Shown: piece by piece, positions 1 to 8,700 of the stretch
Position numbering within the stretch: position 1 is the first letter of the stretch
Layout of the letters: each line of letters starts with the position of its first letter
Source of the DNA: Flavobacteriaceae bacterium
GTDB lineage: Bacteria > Bacteroidota > Bacteroidia > Flavobacteriales > Flavobacteriaceae
Length of the DNA stretch: 64,000 nucleotides
Reading direction: 5' to 3'
Assembly: GCA_003443635.1 (NCBI GenBank)
Contig: CP031964.1
Span: 462,321-526,320, forward strand
Notes under the pieces: generated by a model
What the model was told of the DNA's origin: nothing
Database searches by the model: none
Seen by the model: the letters and a program-made list of their open reading frames with translations, nothing else
Program-made: the position numbers and the translations under genes

Positions 1-135
1 TAAACCAATTAAAGGCGAAACGATTCCACCAGTAAATGAAGATACAATTTTGTTAAATGCTGCACCCATAACAAATGCTACAGCAATGTCAACAAGATTG
101 CCTTTCATAGCAAACTCTTTAAATTCTTTTAACAT
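1..135 (-). CDS. mscL: Large-conductance mechanosensitive channel MscL, N-terminal part (cut by window edge)
   Basis: The 45 visible codons begin at the ATG at 135 and run off the left edge. The translation [13 protein letters not shown], followed by [13 protein letters not shown], matches the N-terminal amphipathic helix and start of TM1 of MscL, including the FAxxGNVxDxAVxxxxGxAF pattern. MscL forms a homopentameric inner-membrane pore that opens under membrane tension and releases solutes on osmotic downshock. It lies downstream of alr on the same strand, with a 64-bp gap that shows no clear terminator. The C-terminal half is outside the window, so completeness cannot be judged. Confidence 0.9.
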   Translation of the reverse strand, partial: MLKEFKEFAMKGNLVDIAVAFVMGAAFNKIVSSFTGGIVSPLIGL

Positions 136-199
136 GATTAAATATTTTTAGTTAGTGATTATGATAGCAATTTAATTAAAAAAATGTTAAAATATAGAG

Positions 200-1306
200 C
201 TATCGGTAAAATACGCGTTTTACTCGTTGAGAAACATTAGTAAGCAATTCGTAGGATATAGTATTCAAATTTTCTGCTAAATTCTCTGCAGTATGTTTTT
301 TATCAAATAAAACAACCTCATCTCCTTCTACACAATCAATACCTGTAATATTTATCATGATCATATCCATACAAACATTTCCTATAATTGGAGCTTGTTT
401 TCCATTAACAAATACATAACCATTTTCATTTCCAAATTGTCGGCTAATACCATCTGCATGACCAATAGGAATGGTCGCAGTTTTTTGAAAAGAATCACTT
501 TTATAAGCACGATTATAGCCCACGGTTTCATTTTTCTCAATATGATGAATTTGAGAAATAATAGATTTTAACGATGCTATAGGTTTTAAGTTTTTGCTTT
601 CGTTTTCATCGTTTCCATATCCATATAAACCAATACCACTTCTTACCATACTAAAATGAGCTTCAGGATAATTTAAAATGCCTGAAGTATTACACATATG
701 CAATAAAGGCTGGTCATTTGATATTTTATTGCAGTGATTCACAATATTTTTATAAGTTTCAATTTGTGTTAAAGTAAACTCTTTTTCGTTTAAATCTTCA
801 CTAGCTGCTAAATGCGAGAAGATAGACGTTACTTTTACTGCAAGTGTATCTTTTAATTTATCTAACAAATAATTACAATCATTTTCCCAAAACCCTAATC
901 GATTTAGGCCTGTATTAAATTTAATGTGGATAGGGTAATTATTTTGCTTCTCAGTATTGGCAACTTCAAGAAATTCATTTAAAATTTTTGCATTGTATAA
1001 ACTAGGCTCAAGAGAGTATTTAATTAATGACTTTAAATTTACGGCTTGAGGATGTAATATTAAAATAGGAGTTATAATTCCTGCTTCTCTTAATGTAATA
1101 CCTTCGTTTACATAAGCAACGGCAAAGTAATCGACTTTAAGCTCTTCTAAATATTTTGCAATTTCAATGGCATTACTTCCATAACCAAAGGCTTTAACAA
1201 CTGCCATAAATTTTACATTATGATCGAGTTTTGATTTTAAATACTCAAAATTATGTTTTAGAGCTTTTAAATCTATCTCAAGAACGGTTTCTTGGGCTTT
1301 AGGCAT
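200..1306 (-). CDS. alr: Alanine racemase
   Basis: This PLP enzyme interconverts L- and D-alanine for peptidoglycan. It has 368 residues, usual for a stand-alone racemase and unlike the MurF-Alr fusions found in some Bacteroidota. Lys38 in VVKAFGYG is the PLP-binding lysine (usual form VKANAYG), [10 protein letters not shown] is the phosphate-binding region, and Tyr264 in [10 protein letters not shown] fits the opposing catalytic base. One oddity is IPIGHADG where most racemases have IPIGYADG; that tyrosine lines the active-site entrance. The ATG at 1306 lies 8 bases inside the end of tdk, so the two genes are probably co-transcribed, tdk first. The family call is secure. Confidence 0.95.
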   Translation of the reverse strand: MPKAQETVLEIDLKALKHNFEYLKSKLDHNVKFMAVVKAFGYGSNAIEIAKYLEELKVDYFAVAYVNEGITLREAGIITPILILHPQAVNLKSLIKYSLEPSLYNAKILNEFLEVANTEKQNNYPIHIKFNTGLNRLGFWENDCNYLLDKLKDTLAVKVTSIFSHLAASEDLNEKEFTLTQIETYKNIVNHCNKISNDQPLLHMCNTSGILNYPEAHFSMVRSGIGLYGYGNDENESKNLKPIASLKSIISQIHHIEKNETVGYNRAYKSDSFQKTATIPIGHADGISRQFGNENGYVFVNGKQAPIIGNVCMDMIMINITGIDCVEGDEVVLFDKKHTAENLAENLNTISYELLTNVSQRVKRVFYR

Positions 1307-1946
1307 TAGAAGTATCTGATTTTGGTGGAATTTCTTTAGGGTCGTTAACTTTCATATTTCGAACTTTATCGCGTACCATAGCTTTATAAAAAGCGGCTCT
1401 ACTTAAAGGTTCATATTCTTCAACTTCACCCAAAAGTACTAAATTATCATTTTTAGATTTTCTGTAACTATACTGTGCAAGATTACCTGTACGAGTGCAA
1501 ATTGCGTGTACTTTTGTTACATATTCTGCAGTTGCCATTAAATTTGGCATAGGGCCAAAAGGGTTACCTTTAAAATCCATATCTAGTCCAGCAACAATAA
1601 CACGGATACCCTTATTTGCTAAATCGTTACAAACACGTACGATCTCATCATCAAAAAATTGTGCTTCATCAATACCAACCACATCGCAATTGTCGGCTAA
1701 AATAGGGATATTAGCTGCTGCTGGAACAGGAGTTGAACGAATTTCGTTTTCATCGTGTGAAATAACTTTTTCACTATCATAACGTACATCAACAGTAGGT
1801 TTAAAAATCTCTACTTTTTGTCTGGCAAACTGTGCACGCTTAAGTCTGCGAATCAATTCTTCTGTCTTTCCAGAAAACATCGAACCACAAATAACTTCGA
1901 TCCAACCAAATTGTTCTTTATGATTTACTGTTTTTTCAAGAAACAT
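1299..1946 (-). CDS. tdk: Thymidine kinase (type II)
   Basis: The enzyme phosphorylates thymidine with ATP for dTMP salvage. The 215-residue protein carries the P-loop GSMFSGKT (residues 21-28) and DEAQFF with the likely catalytic Glu94. The C-terminal lasso region is present ([13 protein letters not shown]), but the structural zinc site typical of the family, two CxxC-like pairs, is reduced to a single Cys150 in ICTRTGN; the second pair reads SRAAF (182-186). The protein probably folds without zinc. It starts at ATG 1946 and overlaps the alr start by 8 bases. The 198-bp gap upstream separates it from a divergent operon and probably holds both promoters. Confidence 0.94.
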   Translation of the reverse strand: MFLEKTVNHKEQFGWIEVICGSMFSGKTEELIRRLKRAQFARQKVEIFKPTVDVRYDSEKVISHDENEIRSTPVPAAANIPILADNCDVVGIDEAQFFDDEIVRVCNDLANKGIRVIVAGLDMDFKGNPFGPMPNLMATAEYVTKVHAICTRTGNLAQYSYRKSKNDNLVLLGEVEEYEPLSRAAFYKAMVRDKVRNMKVNDPKEIPPKSDTSNA

Positions 1947-2144
1947 TTTGTAATTTTAACACTAAAATATAGGTATTTTTCGTTTGTATAAAGGTGACGT
2001 AAATTTATTAAAAATCAAAAACCTAAAACGACTAATATAAAAATTTTAAACTAAGAGATAAGTTGTAATAAGTAAGAGGTTTTTTAAATAAACTTTTTAA
2101 TAAAAAATTACATTTTACAGATAGAAGATAATAAAACTGAAAAG

Positions 2145-2876
2145 ATGAAAAAGAAACTAGAATCAGAGTTAATAAGTATAGCCCATAGGATTCTTAAGCT
2201 AAAAGGAAAGGAAGATGTTATTAAAATGTATGCTGAAGTAACTGCATTGCATGAAAAACTATCTGTTTTAAAGTTCGCACATGAAAATTTTGAAGATGAT
2301 ATTCCAACTATTGGAAATGACTCTTCATTTTTTGGAATGTTGGATCAGGCTTTTAATAATAAAGTTAGCGATAATATTGAAATTGAAGACAAAATATATG
2401 TAAACCTTGACGATGTTGAAGATGATGATATCATGGAGCCTGTAATGGAGAAGATCAAAGATATGGTAGCACAAATGCCTCAAGAAACACAACAAGTAGA
2501 TCGATTAATAGAATCGATGTCTCCTCAGGTAGAGTTTCATAAAAATGATTTTGAAGAAATTACAGCAGACTTTAAAGACATTCCAGTTTTTGAACCTGTA
2601 TCTAAAAATAATGATTCTAAAAAATCATTAAATGATAAACTTAAAGGAAAAAGCTTAGCGATTGGATTAAATGATAAACTGGCTTTTATTAAACATCTTT
2701 TTGATGGCAATGCTGAAGATTATGATCGTGTTGTATCTCAAATAAACACATCGAGCACATTTACAGAAGCTTCAAATTTAATTCAAGAAATTGTAAAACC
2801 AGATTATAATCATTGGGAAGGAAAAGAAGAGTACGAAGATCGATTTATGGAAATTGTAGAAAGTAAATTTGATTAA
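2145..2876 (+). CDS. Conserved flavobacterial protein of unknown function
   Basis: I do not recognise a named domain. The 243 residues are soluble and acidic, with no signal peptide or membrane segment. There is a helical N-terminus (1-45), an acidic linker containing DDVEDDD (about 90-100), and a C-terminal helical domain beginning near GLNDKLAFIKHLFDG and ending WEGKEEYEDRFMEIVE. Repeated LNDKL motifs flank a short KGKSLAIG stretch. The gene ends 15 bases before rsmI, so the two are probably co-transcribed, which suggests but does not prove a link to translation or ribosome maturation. It starts at ATG 2145, about 200 bases from divergent tdk. Confidence 0.75.
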   Translation: MKKKLESELISIAHRILKLKGKEDVIKMYAEVTALHEKLSVLKFAHENFEDDIPTIGNDSSFFGMLDQAFNNKVSDNIEIEDKIYVNLDDVEDDDIMEPVMEKIKDMVAQMPQETQQVDRLIESMSPQVEFHKNDFEEITADFKDIPVFEPVSKNNDSKKSLNDKLKGKSLAIGLNDKLAFIKHLFDGNAEDYDRVVSQINTSSTFTEASNLIQEIVKPDYNHWEGKEEYEDRFMEIVESKFD

Positions 2877-2891
2877 ATGTTCTGCCAGTAA

Positions 2892-3566
2892 ATGAGCAAA
2901 CTTTATATTGTACCCACACCTATAGGGAACTTAAAAGATATTACATTTCGAGCTATTGAAGTGTTAAAATCTGTAGATTTAATCTTGGCAGAAGATACTC
3001 GTACATCTGGAAAACTTTTAAAAAACTTCGAGATTAATACCCCTTCACAGTCACATCATATGCATAACGAGCATAAAACAGTAGAAGTTTTGGTTCAAAA
3101 ATTAAAAAGCGGGATTTCGATAGCACTTATAAGTGATGCTGGGACACCTGCAATTTCTGATCCTGGGTTTTTGCTTACACGTGCTTGTATAGAAAATGAT
3201 ATAGAAGTAGATTGCCTTCCTGGAGCTACAGCGTTTGTTCCAGCTTTAGTAAATTCAGGATTACCAAATGACAAATTTGTATTTGAAGGGTTTTTACCTG
3301 TTAAAAAAGGGAGACAAACACGATTAAAGTTTTTAGCAGAAGAATTGCGGACTATTATTTTTTACGAATCCCCACATAAGTTAATAAAAACACTAACACA
3401 TTTTTGCGAATATTTTGGAGAAAATCGACAAGTGTCTGTGTCTCGCGAACTTACAAAATTATATGAAGAAACTGTTAGAGGCACAGCAAAAGAAGTATTA
3501 GAGCATTATACCAATAAACCTCCAAAAGGAGAAATAGTAGTTGTAGTTGCCGGAAAAAATAAATAA
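2892..3566 (+). CDS. rsmI: 16S rRNA (cytidine-1402 2'-O)-methyltransferase
   Basis: RsmI methylates the ribose of C1402 in the decoding centre of 16S rRNA, using SAM. Features seen are the N-terminal LYIVPTPIGNLKDIT, AEDTRTSGKLL, the SAM-binding SDAGTPAISDPG loop, LPGATAFVPALVNSGLP, and FYESPHKL. The protein ends GEIVVVVAGK. Its 224 residues are shorter than the E. coli enzyme of about 286 because the C-terminal extension is missing, as is common in Bacteroidota. It starts at ATG 2892, 15 bases after the preceding gene, and stops one base before the next gene. Confidence 0.95.
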   Translation: MSKLYIVPTPIGNLKDITFRAIEVLKSVDLILAEDTRTSGKLLKNFEINTPSQSHHMHNEHKTVEVLVQKLKSGISIALISDAGTPAISDPGFLLTRACIENDIEVDCLPGATAFVPALVNSGLPNDKFVFEGFLPVKKGRQTRLKFLAEELRTIIFYESPHKLIKTLTHFCEYFGENRQVSVSRELTKLYEETVRGTAKEVLEHYTNKPPKGEIVVVVAGKNK

Positions 3567-3567
3567 A

Positions 3568-3912
3568 ATGACAATAGAAGATTTTAAAACCAAATTAAAA
3601 AATACACCAGAAACAATACAGTTTTCTGATACAATGAATGTTGTTGAAACAAATTATAATTTTACACCAACAGCATTCAAAAATGGAGAATTATATAATA
3701 ATAGTGATCAAAATCTAGGGTCTTGTAAATTATTAACTTTCGCAAAAATACAAGAGTTTACAAAAGAGGAAACTTTAGCATGTTTTGGGCAATTTTATTT
3801 TGATGAAGTAATTAATGACCCTAATGGCGAAGGGCATCAAAATATAAGAAACTTTATGAAAACTGGATTTGAAGGCTTATTATTTGAAGGAAATGCTTTA
3901 AAAAGAAGATAA
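3568..3912 (+). CDS. HopJ type III effector family protein
   Basis: The 114-residue protein resembles the HopJ family (first named from a Pseudomonas syringae effector). It has FKTKLKNTPETIQFSDTM, then YNFTPTAFKNGE, LLTFAKIQEFTKEETLACFGQFY and NDPNGEGHQNIRNFM. Many free-living bacteria without a type III system carry this family, so a virulence role should not be assumed; the biochemical function is unknown to me. I chose ATG 3568, directly after the rsmI stop, over an in-frame TTG at 3547 inside rsmI. Its stop codon abuts the ATG of the uracil-DNA glycosylase with no gap, so the two are likely translationally coupled. Confidence 0.82.
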   Translation: MTIEDFKTKLKNTPETIQFSDTMNVVETNYNFTPTAFKNGELYNNSDQNLGSCKLLTFAKIQEFTKEETLACFGQFYFDEVINDPNGEGHQNIRNFMKTGFEGLLFEGNALKRR

Positions 3913-4482
3913 ATGGAAGATTTGCTCAATAAAATAAAGCATTGCGATATTTGTAAAGACCATTTACCTCTTGGCCCACGGCCTGTAGCAGAAGCGCATC
4001 CAGACTCTAAAATTATTATTATTGGGCAAGCACCAGGAACAAAAGTGCATGCTTCTGGAATTCCTTGGGATGACCCTAGTGGGCGACAATTAAGAAAATG
4101 GTTGGGCGTTACTGATGAAGAATTTTATGATGCAACAAAATTTGCTATTGTACCTATGGGGTTTTGTTACCCAGGAAAGGGAAAAACAGGAGATTTACCT
4201 CCACGACCTGAATGTGCTCCACAATGGCACCAACAATTATTGGATAAAATGCCTAATGTTGAATTGGTACTTTTAATAGGAATGTATGCACAAAATTACT
4301 ATTTAAAAAAAGACGCTAAGCGCACATTAACAGAAACTGTTGCTAATTATAAAGAGTATTTACCTAGATATTTACCTTTACCACACCCATCGCCTAGAAA
4401 TCGTTTTTGGTTAACGAAAAACCCATGGTTTGATGTTGAGGTATTACCTGAGTTACAGAAGAGAGTAAAAGAATTGATATAA
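3913..4482 (+). CDS. Uracil-DNA glycosylase family protein (family 4/5-like, predicted Fe-S)
   Basis: The fold belongs to the UDG superfamily, whose members excise uracil or related bases from DNA. Motif 1 is IIIIGQAPGTKVHASG (from about residue 35) and the C-terminal motif is HPSPRN. Four cysteines fit the Fe-S arrangement of family 4/5 enzymes: Cys11 and Cys14 (CDIC), then Cys85 and Cys101, 15 residues apart. The 189-residue length fits. Motif 1 lacks the classical GEAPG glutamate and has Gln instead, so substrate range is uncertain. The gene starts immediately after the HopJ-like gene and is followed by a strong terminator. Confidence 0.85.
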   Translation: MEDLLNKIKHCDICKDHLPLGPRPVAEAHPDSKIIIIGQAPGTKVHASGIPWDDPSGRQLRKWLGVTDEEFYDATKFAIVPMGFCYPGKGKTGDLPPRPECAPQWHQQLLDKMPNVELVLLIGMYAQNYYLKKDAKRTLTETVANYKEYLPRYLPLPHPSPRNRFWLTKNPWFDVEVLPELQKRVKELI

Positions 4483-4510
4483 AAAACCTCATCAGAAATG
4501 ATGAGGTTTT
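4483..4510. terminator. Bidirectional intrinsic terminator
   Basis: A perfect 12-bp stem (AAAACCTCATCA/TGATGAGGTTTT) closes a GAAA loop, a GNRA tetraloop on the plus strand. A- and T-runs at both ends let it act for the plus-strand rsmI-HopJ-UDG operon and for the convergent minus-strand AhpD-like gene. Confidence 0.85.
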
Positions 4511-4541
4511 AATCTATGTTTAAAAAGAAATTCTCTAAAAC

Positions 4542-5144
4542 TTAATATTGAGACCCATCGTGTTTACCAACCTCAAAACCGTGTTTTCCAAGAAATTGGT
4601 TTCCGCTTTCTACCGCGCCTTCTTCAATAGAAGTACCCATACTATCATTCCAACGATTTAAATATCCAAATAAAGAAATTACTCCAAGCATTTCTACAAT
4701 CTCACCTTCATCCCAATATTTATATAAACGTTCTTTAATTTCTGCGTCAACAGCATTTGGCACCATAGATGCTTGTAAAGAGAAATCTAAAGCAGCACGT
4801 TCAGCTTCAGAAAATGCAGGATGTGTACGATATTCCCAAATATTATCTAATTGTTCTTGTTCTGCACCATAACGCTCGGCAGCACGAATAGCGTGTGCTT
4901 GGCAGTAACGACACCCTGTTGAGTTACTACTTACCCAAGCAATCATTCGTTTTAAAGCCGAAGTAACACGACCTTCATTAGCCATTACAGCTTTATTTAA
5001 ATTAATAAATGCTTTACTAATGGCTGGACGACGTTGCATTGTCAATACAGAATTTGGACAAAACCCAAGTGTTTCGTTAAAGAATTCTGCCAATTCTTTG
5101 GTTTCTAAATCGTGATCTGCAGATAGTGGAGTTACTAATGCCAT
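4542..5144 (-). CDS. AhpD-like/carboxymuconolactone decarboxylase family peroxidase-related protein
   Basis: The 200-residue protein has the AhpD-type redox signature SSNSTGCRYCQAHAI, where the CxxC pair and following His form the proton-relay and disulfide centre of alkylhydroperoxidase-like proteins. The N-terminal half (NETLGFCPNSVLTMQRRP) and the WNDSMG ending resemble the peroxidase-related CMD subfamily. Direct peroxide reduction is inferred from the family. It is divergent from an OsmC-family gene across 88 bp, so a shared oxidative-stress promoter region is plausible. It starts at ATG 5144. Confidence 0.88.
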   Translation of the reverse strand: MALVTPLSADHDLETKELAEFFNETLGFCPNSVLTMQRRPAISKAFINLNKAVMANEGRVTSALKRMIAWVSSNSTGCRYCQAHAIRAAERYGAEQEQLDNIWEYRTHPAFSEAERAALDFSLQASMVPNAVDAEIKERLYKYWDEGEIVEMLGVISLFGYLNRWNDSMGTSIEEGAVESGNQFLGKHGFEVGKHDGSQY

Positions 5145-5232
5145 TTTAATTTATTTTTAAGTTTATAAATAGTATTTTTGATGCCAACAAGATAACATTT
5201 CAATTAAAATATTCAACAAAAAAACTTTAATT

Positions 5233-5661
5233 ATGGCAGATAAAGTCACTGTAGAATGGAAGGGTAATATGCTATTCGAATCTGATAACCCAAGAGAAGG
5301 AGAGCATAAAGTAATGATGGATGCTTCACCAGATAATGGAGGACATAATGAAGGCTTAGGCCCTAAAGCGATGATGTTATCATCTTTAGCAGGTTGCTCA
5401 GGATTAGATGTGGTATCTGTTCTAAAAAAGATGAAGGTAGATCTTGATGATTTTAAAATGGAAGTTCAGGGCACATTAACAGACGAACACCCTCGTTTTT
5501 ATCATTCAGTAACTGTAGATTATCATTTTTATGGCACAGATTTAAATCAATCTAAAATTAACAAAGCAGTTGATTTGTCGGTCGAAAAGTATTGTGGCGT
5601 GATGGAAATGTTTCGTCAGTTTGCAAAAGTAGAAACCGCAATTCACCTTCATAATAAATAA
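5233..5661 (+). CDS. OsmC family protein (peroxiredoxin-like)
   Basis: OsmC/Ohr proteins reduce organic hydroperoxides with a cysteine pair. The 142-residue protein shows the family core SSLAGCSGLDVVSVLKKM with one expected redox Cys, a central strand-rich region (HPRFYHSVTVDYHFYG), and YCGVMEMF near the C-terminus, where the second Cys lies. It is closer to the YhfA/OsmC branch than to Ohr. It starts at ATG 5233 and diverges from the AhpD-like gene, supporting a shared peroxide-defence context. A weak hairpin at about 5681-5707 lies downstream. Confidence 0.9.
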   Translation: MADKVTVEWKGNMLFESDNPREGEHKVMMDASPDNGGHNEGLGPKAMMLSSLAGCSGLDVVSVLKKMKVDLDDFKMEVQGTLTDEHPRFYHSVTVDYHFYGTDLNQSKINKAVDLSVEKYCGVMEMFRQFAKVETAIHLHNK

Positions 5662-5741
5662 ATTATTACACCATAATAACACCCTTTGGTTTTTGTAATT
5701 TAAGGGTTTTAATTTAGAATTTATTTCTAAAAATACCACCT

Positions 5742-7430
5742 ATGCGATGGACGCTAAAACCTAAACCAGCACTCGAAAAAATTGAAGTGCTACAAAAAGC
5801 ACTTCAAGTTGATGCTATTACAGCATCACTCCTTATTCAGCGTGGTATTGAAACTTACGATCAGGCAAAACAATTTTTCAGACCTTCATTAGCAGATTTA
5901 CACGATCCGTTTTTAATGAAGGATATGGAAAATGCTGTTACTCGAATTGAGCAAGCATTATCCGTTGGAGAACAAATAATGGTGTATGGTGATTATGATG
6001 TAGATGGTACTACTTCAGTAGCTTTAATGTCATCTTATTTAAAAACAAAACAAGATAAAATCACAACGTATATCCCTGATCGTTATGATGAAGGGTATGG
6101 CATATCTTATAAAGGGATAGATTTTGCCCATGATAATGAGTTTACACTAATTATTGCTTTAGATTGTGGAGTAAAAGCTATAGATAAAGTAGCCTATGCA
6201 AAAGAAAAAGGCATTGATTTTATTATTTGTGACCACCACAGACCTGGAGATAAACTTCCTAATGCAATAGCTATTTTAGATCCTAAACGAGACGACTGTG
6301 AATACCCGTATAAAGAGTTATGTGGTTGTGGTGTAGGTTTTAAATTAATTCAGGCACTAGCTTCCAGAGAAGGAAAAACGGTTAATGATTTAACTAAATA
6401 TCTGGATTTAGTAGCAACTGCTATAGGTGCAGATATTGTTCCTATTACTGGAGAAAATCGCATTTTAGCGTATTACGGACTTCAAGTTATTAATACTACT
6501 CCAAGAGCAGGAATACAAGTTATTTTAGAACAGGTTAAAAAAAAGAACTTCACAATTACAGATGTCGTATTTATTGTTGCGCCACGTATTAATGCAGCAG
6601 GGAGAATGAAGCATGGTAACTATGCTGTAACCTTACTTACTGAAACAGATTATAATTTAGCTGCAGAATATGCTATAGAAATCAATGATTTTAATACCGA
6701 AAGACGTGAAGCCGATAAACGTATTACAGAAGAAGCTCTTAAGCAAATAGAAAATAATAACGAACAAGAAGGGTTTACTACAGTAGTTTATGACGAAACC
6801 TGGCATAAAGGTGTTGTGGGTATTGTGGCATCAAGGCTTACCGAAACGTATTATAGACCAACCTTAGTATTTACTAAAAGTGGAGATAAGCTAGCAGCTT
6901 CTGCACGTTCGGTAAAAGGCTTCGATGTATATAATGCTTTAGAAGCATGTAAAGAGCATATCGAACAATTTGGAGGCCATAAATATGCTGCTGGGTTAAC
7001 ACTTAAAGAAGAACAGTACAAAAGTTTTAAAACTAAGTTTGAACAAGTGGTTTCTCAAATGATAGATAAAGCTTTATTAACTCCAGAAATTACTGTTGAT
7101 ACTGAGATTAATTTAGAAGATATTACACCAAAGTTTTACAGAATATTAAAACAACTAGCTCCTTTCGGCCCTCAGAATATGACTCCAGTATTTATGTCAC
7201 AGCAGCTTAAAGATACGGGTTATGGAAAATGTGTAGGTGAAGACGATAAACATATTCGAGCAACAATGACGCAACATGGAAATTCAAAAATTACAGGTAT
7301 AGGTTTTAATTTAGGGAACAAGTTTAACCTTATTCAAAATCAAAAACCATTTAAAGCAGTTTATTCTATAGATGAAAATTATTGGAATGGAAAAGTAAGC
7401 TTACAATTAAAATTGAGAGATATTAAATAA
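5742..7430 (+). CDS. recJ: Single-stranded-DNA-specific exonuclease RecJ
   Basis: RecJ is a 5'-3' ssDNA exonuclease of recombination and mismatch/base-excision repair. The 562 residues show DHH-family motifs in order: VYGDYDVDGTTSVALM (about 80-95), LIIALDCGVK, IICDHHRPGD (the DHH motif), then the DHHA1 region with ASRLTETYYRPTLVF and FGGHKYAAGLTL, and a C-terminal OB-like domain. All metal-binding aspartates and histidines expected in these motifs are visible. It starts at ATG 5742; the MFS gene follows after 2 bases, so the two are likely one transcript. Confidence 0.96.
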   Translation: MRWTLKPKPALEKIEVLQKALQVDAITASLLIQRGIETYDQAKQFFRPSLADLHDPFLMKDMENAVTRIEQALSVGEQIMVYGDYDVDGTTSVALMSSYLKTKQDKITTYIPDRYDEGYGISYKGIDFAHDNEFTLIIALDCGVKAIDKVAYAKEKGIDFIICDHHRPGDKLPNAIAILDPKRDDCEYPYKELCGCGVGFKLIQALASREGKTVNDLTKYLDLVATAIGADIVPITGENRILAYYGLQVINTTPRAGIQVILEQVKKKNFTITDVVFIVAPRINAAGRMKHGNYAVTLLTETDYNLAAEYAIEINDFNTERREADKRITEEALKQIENNNEQEGFTTVVYDETWHKGVVGIVASRLTETYYRPTLVFTKSGDKLAASARSVKGFDVYNALEACKEHIEQFGGHKYAAGLTLKEEQYKSFKTKFEQVVSQMIDKALLTPEITVDTEINLEDITPKFYRILKQLAPFGPQNMTPVFMSQQLKDTGYGKCVGEDDKHIRATMTQHGNSKITGIGFNLGNKFNLIQNQKPFKAVYSIDENYWNGKVSLQLKLRDIK

Positions 7431-7432
7431 TT

Positions 7433-8698
7433 ATGGCTAAAAATGATCCTTACGCAGCTTTGCGAATTAGAGAATTCAATATATTTTTATTAGTACGCTT
7501 TGCTTTGGTATTTGGATGGTCTATGCAATTTGTAGTTATCGAATGGCAAGTTTATGCTTTGACCAAAGATCCATTATCTTTGGGAATTATTGGGTTATGT
7601 GAATTTTTACCTGCTTTTTTTCTCGCACCTTTTGCAGGACATATTGTTGATAAAAAAGAAAAACGAAACTTGTTTACACTTTGCATTGCACTCTTCTCTT
7701 TAATAAGCTTTGGGTTATTCTGGTTAACTTCAGAAACGATTGAATCCTCTTGGAGCACAAATGCTATTTTATATGGAATATATGGATTGGTATTTTTTGG
7801 AGGTGTTTTGAGAGCATTTTTTGGTCCAACGATTTTTTCGCTTATTGCACTTCTTGTTCCTAAAAAAGTATATCCTAATGCAGCTACATGGAGTAGTAGT
7901 ACGTGGAAAGGAGCCAATGTTTTTGGAGCCTTGTGTGGTGGATTTTTTATTGCATGGATAGATGTACATTATACACTTGGTATAATATTTTTATTAGTGA
8001 TGGTCGCATTGCTATTGGTTTTTCAAATAAATAAGAAGCCCGTTTTAAATAAAGAAACTAACGAATCGGTGAAGGAAAGCTTAAAAGCAGGAATTAAGTT
8101 TGTATTTAATGATAAAGTTATTTTGGGAGCACTTACTTTAGATATGATTGCAGTTTTATTTGGTGGTGCAGTTGCAATTTTTGCAGTATTTGCAAAAGAT
8201 ATTTTAGATGCTGGACCAAAAGGATTTGGGATATTAAATGCTGCACTTTCTTCTGGAAGTATTATTACCATGTTAGCGACAACCTATATACCTATTACTA
8301 AAAATACAGGAAGAAAATTACTCGTTTCAGTTTTTGGATTCGGTATCTGTATGATAATCTTTGGCGCTTCAAAGCTTTTATGGCTGAGTGTTTTGGCATT
8401 ATTCTTTTCTGGAGTTTTTGATGGGGTTTCTATGGTTATTCGCCAAACTATTCTTCAACTTAAAACGCCAGATACTATGCGAGGGCGAGTTGGAGCAGTA
8501 AACTCTATGTTTGTAGGATCTTCTAATGAGCTTGGTGCTCTAGAAAGCGGTATAGCTGCTAAGATTTTTGGTGCACCATTAGCAGTTATTCTTGGTGGTA
8601 CAGTAACACTTATTATTGTTGCTGTAATAAATTTTAAAAATAATTCGTTACGAGAATTAGATTTAAGAAAAGATATTGAGGAACATGAAAAAGAATAA
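7433..8698 (+). CDS. MFS transporter (EntS/MFS_3-like exporter)
   Basis: The 421-residue integral membrane protein has about 12 hydrophobic segments. The N-terminus RIREFNIFLLVRF and the loop after TM2 (LAPFAGHIVDKKEKRN) match the MFS signature GxxxDxxxRR/K. The later loop TPDTMRGRVGAVNSMFVG is typical of the drug/enterobactin-exporter subgroup (DHA3, EntS-like). The substrate cannot be told from sequence. It starts 2 bases after recJ and ends 2 bases before a convergent hydrolase gene; the C-terminal tail is charged (DLRKDIEEHEKE). Confidence 0.9.
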   Translation: MAKNDPYAALRIREFNIFLLVRFALVFGWSMQFVVIEWQVYALTKDPLSLGIIGLCEFLPAFFLAPFAGHIVDKKEKRNLFTLCIALFSLISFGLFWLTSETIESSWSTNAILYGIYGLVFFGGVLRAFFGPTIFSLIALLVPKKVYPNAATWSSSTWKGANVFGALCGGFFIAWIDVHYTLGIIFLLVMVALLLVFQINKKPVLNKETNESVKESLKAGIKFVFNDKVILGALTLDMIAVLFGGAVAIFAVFAKDILDAGPKGFGILNAALSSGSIITMLATTYIPITKNTGRKLLVSVFGFGICMIIFGASKLLWLSVLALFFSGVFDGVSMVIRQTILQLKTPDTMRGRVGAVNSMFVGSSNELGALESGIAAKIFGAPLAVILGGTVTLIIVAVINFKNNSLRELDLRKDIEEHEKE

Positions 8699-8700
8699 TT

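Noticed and set aside
3568..3912. HopJ as evidence of a type III secretion system.
   Set aside because: No secretion genes are present and this family is found in many bacteria without such a system.
5681..5711. ACCCTT/AAGGGT hairpin with TTTTAATTT after osmC.
   Set aside because: A 6-bp stem with a 15-base loop is too weak to call a terminator with confidence.
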